In this document: positions 57,561-64,000 of the stretch, piece after piece | How the letters are laid out: every line of letters begins with the position of its first letter | How positions within the stretch are numbered: position 1 is the first letter of the stretch | Origin: Poecilobothrus nobilitatus | Taxonomy: Eukaryota; Arthropoda; Insecta; Diptera; Dolichopodidae | DNA length: 64,000 bases | Assembly (NCBI GenBank): GCA_947095535.1 | Contig: OX352773.1 | Span: 234,031,477 to 234,095,476, forward strand | Reading direction: 5' to 3' | Position numbers and translations under genes: made by a program | Notes under the pieces: generated by a model | What the model was told of the DNA's origin: nothing | Seen by the model: the letters and a program-made list of their open reading frames with translations, nothing else | The model's database searches: none

Positions 57561-58371
57561 TGTTATATGTATTTTTACTAAAAAAAAAATTTAATCAAAA
57601 TGAATAGTCATCAATATTAAATATTAAATTCTTAAAATTTTTTAAAATTAATAATATTTTTTAAATATTTATAAAGTAAAAATAAATTTTTCAAATTAAA
57701 TAATTCTCAATACAAAACTTTTGTTTCTATACATTTCTTTTTGTAGTAACTAAAAACAAACTTCTGATTATCTAAGCCTTAAAATTAATTTTAAATAAAA
57801 CAAAATAAATAAAAATTAAGTTTTTAAAAAAATAAATAAAAAAGTATGTAATAATCTTTTTATAAAAATGTATCAAGGTTTTAAGTTCATTTGCTTTTTA
57901 TTTATATTTTGTTTTTTTTTATTTTTTCAAATCGCAAAAAAAATGAAAATTAATACGAAGGATATAATAAAAAAAAAAAAAAAAAACAAACTTTCGTCAT
58001 TAGTAAAAATTTTAATGAAATTCTTTTTTAAATTTATTTTATTTTTTTTTATTTTCATTCTCAAATAACAAATTGATTAAATATGCCTTGAGGTGAATTT
58101 TAAAAATAAATATATGTATTGTATTTTTAGAATTAAAAATTTTATTAATGTGTAATTAAAAAAAAAAAAAAAAAGAAACATTTTACAACATTTAATTTGT
58201 AGAGAGGAAGTTTTTTTTTAAATTATGTCATAAAAATTTTATTTAACATAATAAATAATATATATTTATGATTTCTTACAGTTGTAGAAATATAAATGAG
58301 TCGCAGATTTGCCAAATCGATTAATTTTATGTTTTTATAAAATAAAAATGATAGAATAAACTAATAAAATA
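57561..58371. other. AT-rich non-coding stretch, no gene seen
   Basis: The plus frame 57868-58068 is a Phe/Lys homopolymer artefact. Confidence 0.55.
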
Positions 58372-58835
58372 ACCATGGTTTAATCATTGAAAGATCATGT
58401 AAAAAAATTAATGTTCTAGTACAACTTTTTTATGTAGCTCATCCATTACGGTGCTACATTCCACCAGAGAGGGCCATTTTTTCAAAAGTGTACATAGCAC
58501 AAATTCTGCTTAACATTTTTCAATCTAAAAACGGCAAACGACGGGACTTGGTTTTCTAACTATATAAATTAATATCAAAATTCAACCATGTTTTGCCATT
58601 TAGTGTTTAAATTCACCGTTATGTGAAAACAAAAATTTTTTAAAATTTTGCTTGTTTTTTTGTATCACACTGTTTAAGCGCTATTAGCGGTTTAAAATTG
58701 AAATTTAACTATTTCTAGACACCTGTACACATTTTTTCAAATTAAAACTCAATAATAAATTAGCTTTAAAATTATACTTTTACATGTGATAACAGATTTA
58801 CCTAATTATATGATAGGGTTTCCTTAACATCCTTA
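58372..58835 (+). mobile_element. Family D relic, copy 4 (fragment)
   Basis: AACCATGGTTTAATCATTG, then TACAACTTTTTTATGTAGCTC, ATCCATTACGGTGCTAC, TTTTTCAATCTAAAAACGGC and CACCGTTATGTGAAAAC (58614) follow the order of 28122-28385 in copy 1. The later part (GCGCTATTAGCGGTTTAAAA, CTATTTCTAGACACCTG) matches the next segment with deletions. No ends remain. Confidence 0.65.
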
Positions 58836-59850
58836 ACTTTCCTTAGGACACTATTTAATTTAAGCTATAAATATTTGTATTAAAAAGTTTTTGTTCCTAA
58901 AAATATGGATTTTAATATTGATTTTTACTGACGGCTGCTGATTAATTTGAAATAAAATTTTTTTTTCTTTTATAGTGTCTAGCGGCGCAATTTTCAACTC
59001 TTAATACTTTGATTGATATGCGTGATGTATAAACATTTTATTACAGACGACACGTTATGTGTTGTTTTCCATTTATAAAGTGTCTTGTTTTAGTTTTTAT
59101 ATCAACAATTTCAACAATTGAAGAAAAAAAATAATGGTTTTTTTCATTTATTGTTTAAAAACCAATTTTTTTGTTTTTTTGTAATAGACACCATTAAATT
59201 TATGAAGACAAAAAATATTAATTGTTCAATATTTTTTTTTTTACTAGTACAAAACAAAATTCGACATAATTATGTATAAATTTGAGAAGAAAAATAGTAA
59301 ATTATTTTTTATATTTTATATTATTGTATATTATAGTACATATTTTTAAAATTTTTCTATTCTTTTAATTTTTGTACCTATTAATTCTTTTGTATTTTTA
59401 TTTCACACATTTTCTTTTGTTTTCTAATCTTTTTCTTTTTTCGTGTACTTTTTGTATATTGTGAAGGTTAAAGAAAATGATTTGATTTTTGTAGTGATGC
59501 CAAAAATACCTTTGATCTGGTTCTTTGGTTTTTTTTTTCATTTTTTATTTAGAATTTAAGAAAAAAAATTGATAATACTAAAGAAATATAAAAATATAAT
59601 AGTATAAAAATCAATAAAATTAATACAAACGGATATAATATTTCAATTCACTTCATTTATTCAAAACAAATATTACATTTACAAGTTATGTTTTATTACA
59701 ATTATTCCAATGATTAGATTTAATGTAATTTTGACAACTGAAAATATACGGTATATATACAAATATGACTACAATAAAGTAATAATGTCTTCAAAACTAC
59801 TAGATTTACTTAATAGAGTTTAAAACAGAGAAATTTGTTTAATAAACGAT
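58836..59850. other. AT-rich non-coding stretch, no gene seen
   Basis: T runs and no significant frame. Confidence 0.5.
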
Positions 59851-59873
59851 TCTCGTGGATTATTACCACGAGA
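59851..59873. repeat. GC-containing perfect stem-loop
   Basis: TCTCGTGG and CCACGAGA form a perfect 8-bp stem around ATTATTA. It stands out because its stem is five-eighths G/C in a very A+T-rich region. No T run follows, so it is not a typical terminator. Confidence 0.75.
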
Positions 59874-59894
59874 TAAAAAGTTTGATGACTCCAT

Positions 59895-60204
59895 TTAAAA
59901 CATTTCAAACAGGAACAAGAAGTCCACGCTTATATAGTTCAAATTCCCAGATAATTCGGCCTTCGGAAACATATTTATGGTACGATCATTGCGAATGTTG
60001 AACCCTTTTTGTATTTCATGTATTGCCTTGGCGAAGATTACATATGTAACTTCCAAAAATTTAAGGTGAACATTAACAACTTTGTTCACGATATGTGAAT
60101 TGTCAATTCAATGTCATGTAATGTCAATTTGAAATCAATTTTACTTCCTTAAACTTAGCTTCCGATGACCAGACATACAATGATTTCTGAAGGTCATTGA
60201 GTCT
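59895..60204 (-). other. GC-richer segment with a 64-codon open frame, unidentified
   Basis: The minus frame 60089-59895 encodes a 64-residue mixed-composition peptide (starts MNKVVNVHLKFLEVTYVIF, then AKAIHEIQKGFNIRNDRTIN), unlike the Phe/Lys strings elsewhere. Upstream on the same strand (about 60215-60130) another clean stretch reads NNRLNDLQKSLYVWSSEAKF, then KEVKLISN and a stop. No start context, splice signals or known motif support a gene. It could be a decayed coding remnant (gene or transposon). I do not recognise a family. Confidence 0.25.
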
Positions 60205-60335
60205 ATTGTTTGGTTAAAAAAAGGTGGTGATGATGTTAGTGATTAAAGTTCCACATACTCATGAAGCACTTGCGCTTATACTAATCGTTCCTAGTGTTTG
60301 CCGATCATTCCCACCTACTCCCACACAAAAAAAAG
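60205..60335 (+). mobile_element. Family B SINE-like element, copy 4 (core)
   Basis: GGTTAAAAAAAGGTGGTGATG, then GTTAGTGATTAAAGTTCCAC, CATGAAGCACTTGCGCTTAT and CTAGTGTTTGCCGATCATTC align in order with the reverse complement of 13.85-13.96 kb. It ends at an A-rich stretch (ACACAAAAAAAAG, 60322-60334), compatible with a short tail. No tRNA-like head is visible upstream. Confidence 0.55.
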
Positions 60336-61794
60336 TTGAAGTTTAAATATTATGTAAATTTGTCTAAAACTTAGATTTAACTTAATTTAATTTAATTAAT
60401 ACTAACCTTTTATTTAATTTAGCGTTTCAATAACAAAAAGATTCAATGTTTAAGTTTCTTATATTAAGGAATTTTCTGAAAACATTGTTGATGAATTTAT
60501 CATATAAATATGTTTGATTTGATTTTTCAGATAGGCGGCCTAATATTTGTTTTATTGTAAAGTTTATTTGTGAAGCAGTAAAATTGTAAATTGAGTATTA
60601 GTTTACTTTTAATACTTTGTTTTTATAAATTTTTAATGTGTGATACGATGACGGTCCGACCGGCAGATATGCCAAAATGCTAGGATTTTCTTCATATGAC
60701 TTTTACTGAAGCTGTTAAAGTAAAGAGGAAGAGGAATCAATATTCCACCTGTTGTCTGAATACCTAGCTCTGGTTCTAAAAACAAAAAAAATTTCTGCGG
60801 AAATTCTTCTTAAATAACCTTTTACATCTATCGGAGGTGATCTTAAACAACTTATAGTTCTTTGTAAGAAGCTACCAATGGGTTCATTCAGACCTATTCA
60901 ATTAGATGGTAACTAGAATTACGAATAAAAATCTTTTGAATGGAAAACTGTTTTATAATTATTAAATTTTTTAATCTGATTTGATTTAGTGGTAGTACTA
61001 TATAGTTATTCTTCTCAGTGACTTATTTGATCTGCTTCACAACCAAATATATTTAAATGTTACATATCTATAATTATTCTAAAGAGAAAGATAATTTATA
61101 TTTATTATGCAATTGGAGTATAAAAATAAATAAATAAGAAATAAATCACAACAGCAAAATATCTACGTATATTTTTTTGTAATTTTTAATTCTTTAAATA
61201 TTTTTTTTCAAAAATAATGAACAAAAAAAAAATCAACAGGTAAAATGAATTAAAACAAAGAAAGTTTATTTAATAAAATACCAAAGTTTGTATATCTATT
61301 TGGTAATCGATTTCATCAAAAATACGAAAAGTTCAAGGTTTCTCTTTAAAAAAGAAAACTAATGATTTGAACAGCAACTTGCTAAAAATTCAAATGTTTA
61401 TTCTTTTTTTTGTATTTTGTAAATTATTTCTGATTTTTCTTTTTTTTTTTTGAGTTATTTATCGATTACAAATCAATTTATTTTAAGACAAAAATACTTA
61501 AAAAAAAACAATTTATTTACAAAGTATAACGATGTTAAAATTATCGATAGGCTAAACAAGGTCAGGCATAATTAATCAATAATTAATCAGCTAAAGTACA
61601 GGATATTGCAATTTGTAATGAATAAAAAAAAAATTTCAAAGAAAATTGCATGAAATGTGTATTTCCCAATCAATAATGGACCAAATATTAATAATTTATA
61701 TATTAATATTGAAATAATATTAATTTTATATTGAAATTAGTTAAAAATGCGCACATATGAGAACATAGGAGAACGAGTAGAGTTAAGTTAACCT
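60336..61794. other. Non-coding stretch, no gene seen
   Basis: 60640-60910 is less A+T-biased (GATGACGGTCCGACCGGCAG, GAAGAGGAATCAATATTCCA) and may be an old element, but I recognise no family. The rest is A+T-rich. Confidence 0.45.
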
Positions 61795-62075
61795 AAATGT
61801 CACTATGCCACGATGATGCCACTTTGACAGAAGAAGCTTTGTAGATTTCTTAGATACATGTCAGAGAATTCACTTAAATCTTAGAAAAAGAAATCACCTA
61901 AATATTTCCCTCTTTCCGTTGACATGTACAAAGAAAGTTATCTACAATCTTTATCGCCTAAATTCCTCGCTGTAAAACTTACATTTAAGATCCATATGTA
62001 TTTCTAATTTTCTAGCATGTCTACCGATAAGAGAATGGCCAGTAAAAATCCCAACAAATTGTTTTATTCCCGATT
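61795..62075 (-). pseudogene. Non-LTR retrotransposon ORF2 end, RNase H-side relic 2
   Basis: The minus strand translates from about 62070 as SGIKQFVGIFTGHSLIGRHA followed by RKLEI…CKFYSEEFR. After a frame change it reads IVDNFLCTCQRKEGNI, and after another GKYLGDFFF…DLSEFSDMYLRNLQSF. TGHxxIGRHAxxLxI, then CxxCxEE, then FLCxCxxxxR, then LGxxFxxDLSExSDM is the order seen at the end of the RNase H domain and the following tail in Jockey/I-group non-LTR retrotransposons. At least two frameshifts and a stop show it is dead. It is the better preserved of two such relics (the other is at 54.4-54.6 kb). Confidence 0.7.
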
Positions 62076-64000
62076 AAGAGAGAGAAAGTATGTATTTGGA
62101 TGTTTTTTGGTCAAAAGGCTCTGGTTGTACTACAAGTTGTAACTGTTAGCCATCGCCTTCTGGCCAACTAAAGGAAGTTCTTCTGAATATTAACAAAGAA
62201 ACTTAGATTATATTATATTCTAAAACATAAAGTAAGCATTAACTAGAAACAAACTCATAATTTTATCTTACCGAGACATAAAATTATATTCAATAATTTG
62301 AATCCAAAAATTATTTCTAATTGTTATCCTTTAAATGAAATTCCATTCATAAAATATTTTTCTTTAAATTAGAGGACATCTTAAAATAAACTTTAAAAAT
62401 CATCTTTAGATGCAAAATTTGTATATAATATCTATTTAATATTAACCTTCAAAGAAACATATAAAAATGAAAAAAATAACGTTTAATAAATGCACAAGGT
62501 TTTAGTTTATAAATTATACAATATGGTATTAAGAAAAACCAAATATTATATTTAATATAAAATCCAGGAACTGTGAATGAAAATTATTTTCATTTGGCTG
62601 ATCATGACACAAATTAAAAAAACAAAATAAATAATTTATTATTTATTTTGGTTATAACAATCAATTTAACAAAAAAAAAATCTTATTTTTATACATAAAA
62701 CATATATAATTTAAAATTCAATGATTAAAATTAAATTTTCTCCAATTTTATTAAAATAAAATGAATCATATGTTATTTACACAAATGAACTTCAATATTC
62801 TTTATACCTATTAACATAACAGATTCATTTTTAGACTTAATTTTGTTTAATGAAAGTCGTCAATTGTTTTTCTTCTTTCAATCTCATTATTATTTTAAAA
62901 TTCCCCACTTCACAAAGCCTTCAGTATATGTATATCAATTTAAAAAAATTTATTAAACTTCGTTTAGTATTTTTTTAAAGACCACCTCCACCCCACCCTC
63001 AAAATTATTTACTTTAAAATCATAAATGAAAACTTTAATAATAATTAATCTAATTTTAACATAACAGTTTACATTACATTTACAGTTAAAAATATATTAA
63101 AGATTTTATAAAATAGAAGAAATATTATTATTACATATTTTATAATGAAATATTAGAAATGAATTTATATTATATATTTTTATAATGTATAATGTAATAC
63201 CGTTAACACATAATACACATTAAGAGTTACCGTTTACAGGTAATATTATTATTACTGTAATAATGAAAATTAAATAGAACAAGAATTTTTAAATAATATA
63301 CATATATATCTATAGACATACAATCATAGGCGGGTAAAATTTTGCTGTATTTTCTTTTCAACAAAAAAAAAAAAAAAACAAAACCAAAAAATAATTCAAA
63401 TAAATTTTCATATTCGTTTTGTTTTTAATTTTGTTGGTCAAGAAAATTAACTGGCACACACATACATATATTGGCACCCCAACAAAAAAATTGTATAAAT
63501 GTATCGTTCAAATTTATGAATATATTGTGGTTTTTCAAGTGATCTTGAAAGTGATCAAAAAACAAGAACAACAAGTGAAATATAAGCAAACAAAAAAAAA
63601 AACAAAAAGAACATGAAGTGAAACTAAAAAAATAATAAATAAAAAAATCTGATTTTCTTCAATATTTTCAGAATTAAAAAAAAGAAAAACAAAAATTAAA
63701 TAAAATCAAAAAAATAAAACAAAACAAACACAATTTATGTTAGTGTGCAAAGAAGTCAAAAAAAAAAAAAAAAAACAAATAAAATATTAAAACACAAAAA
63801 AAAAAAAAAGTACATAAATAGTTTATTTTTAGGATTCATTTTTAGATATATTCAAATTTAATAGATCATCAGTTTGAAAAAATTCTTCGTTGAGGATAGA
63901 CCGCTTTTTAAGTTAAAGTAAGAAATGTAAGAGAAATTCTTAATTAATATCAGAATAAAATAGAAAAAGAATTTTTAATTTATATCAAAAAAAAAAAAAA
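62076..64000. other. AT-rich non-coding stretch, no gene seen
   Basis: 62076-62190 may be the decayed continuation of the retrotransposon relic (CAAAAGGCTCTGGTTGTAC, CATCGCCTTCTGGCCAAC). Beyond it the DNA is A+T-rich, with A runs from 63360 to the end. The plus frame 63419-63616 is Lys/Gln-rich and not supported as a gene. Confidence 0.5.

Noticed and set aside
57868..58068. 66-codon plus-strand open frame
   Set aside because: Phe and Lys homopolymer artefact of T and A runs.

Overview
The window looks like non-coding DNA from an insect nuclear genome, most likely a fly. It is extremely A+T-rich (about four fifths by eye) and full of A and T homopolymers. It carries TA/TATG-type microsatellites, tRNA-derived SINEs, miniature inverted-repeat elements and decayed non-LTR retrotransposon ends. 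The fly assignment is an inference from repeat style and base composition; nothing here fixes the species. I found no intact protein-coding gene, no functional rRNA or tRNA gene, no CRISPR array and no bacterial-type operon. The short open frames (up to about 117 codons) are low-complexity Phe/Lys/Ile/Asn/Tyr strings or shadows of repeats. The stretch is best read as intergenic DNA or the inside of a very long intron.

Layout: 1-5.5 kb holds a tRNA-headed SINE (family C), a ~0.8 kb repeat with internal tandem units (family F) and a zone of internally repeated sequence. 5.5-23.3 kb holds five SINE copies of family A and three of family B, a clear 48-bp-arm MITE (7.43-7.81 kb), a 32-bp perfect palindrome, a long hairpin and several short direct duplications. 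24.7-36.2 kb is the densest repeat zone: an inverted F copy, a MITE with GTGTTC-type ends, a 1.24-kb element (family D) with a ~475-bp internal tandem, a foldback-like element built of ~21-bp units, a ~15-bp minisatellite, a 1.57-kb composite F/D element and a textbook Harbinger-like MITE with a TAA target duplication. 36.8-39.6 kb has two more family C SINEs. 42.2 kb has an 18-bp minisatellite. 45.8-47.6 kb has an RTE-type retrotransposon tail next to a second full-length D copy in opposite orientation. 52-62.2 kb has another MITE candidate, homopolymer-rich DNA, a SINE, a D fragment, a B-type SINE and two RNase H-end relics of non-LTR retrotransposons.

The elements relate to one another as a transposition ecology rather than a pathway. 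RTE- and Jockey/I-like non-LTR machinery is the kind that mobilises SINEs, while the MITEs and the D/F/foldback elements are non-autonomous and depend on transposases not encoded here. Families D, F and the 7.4-kb MITE share a short motif, CACATAACGGTA, which is the most interesting cross-family signal. No element encodes an intact enzyme.
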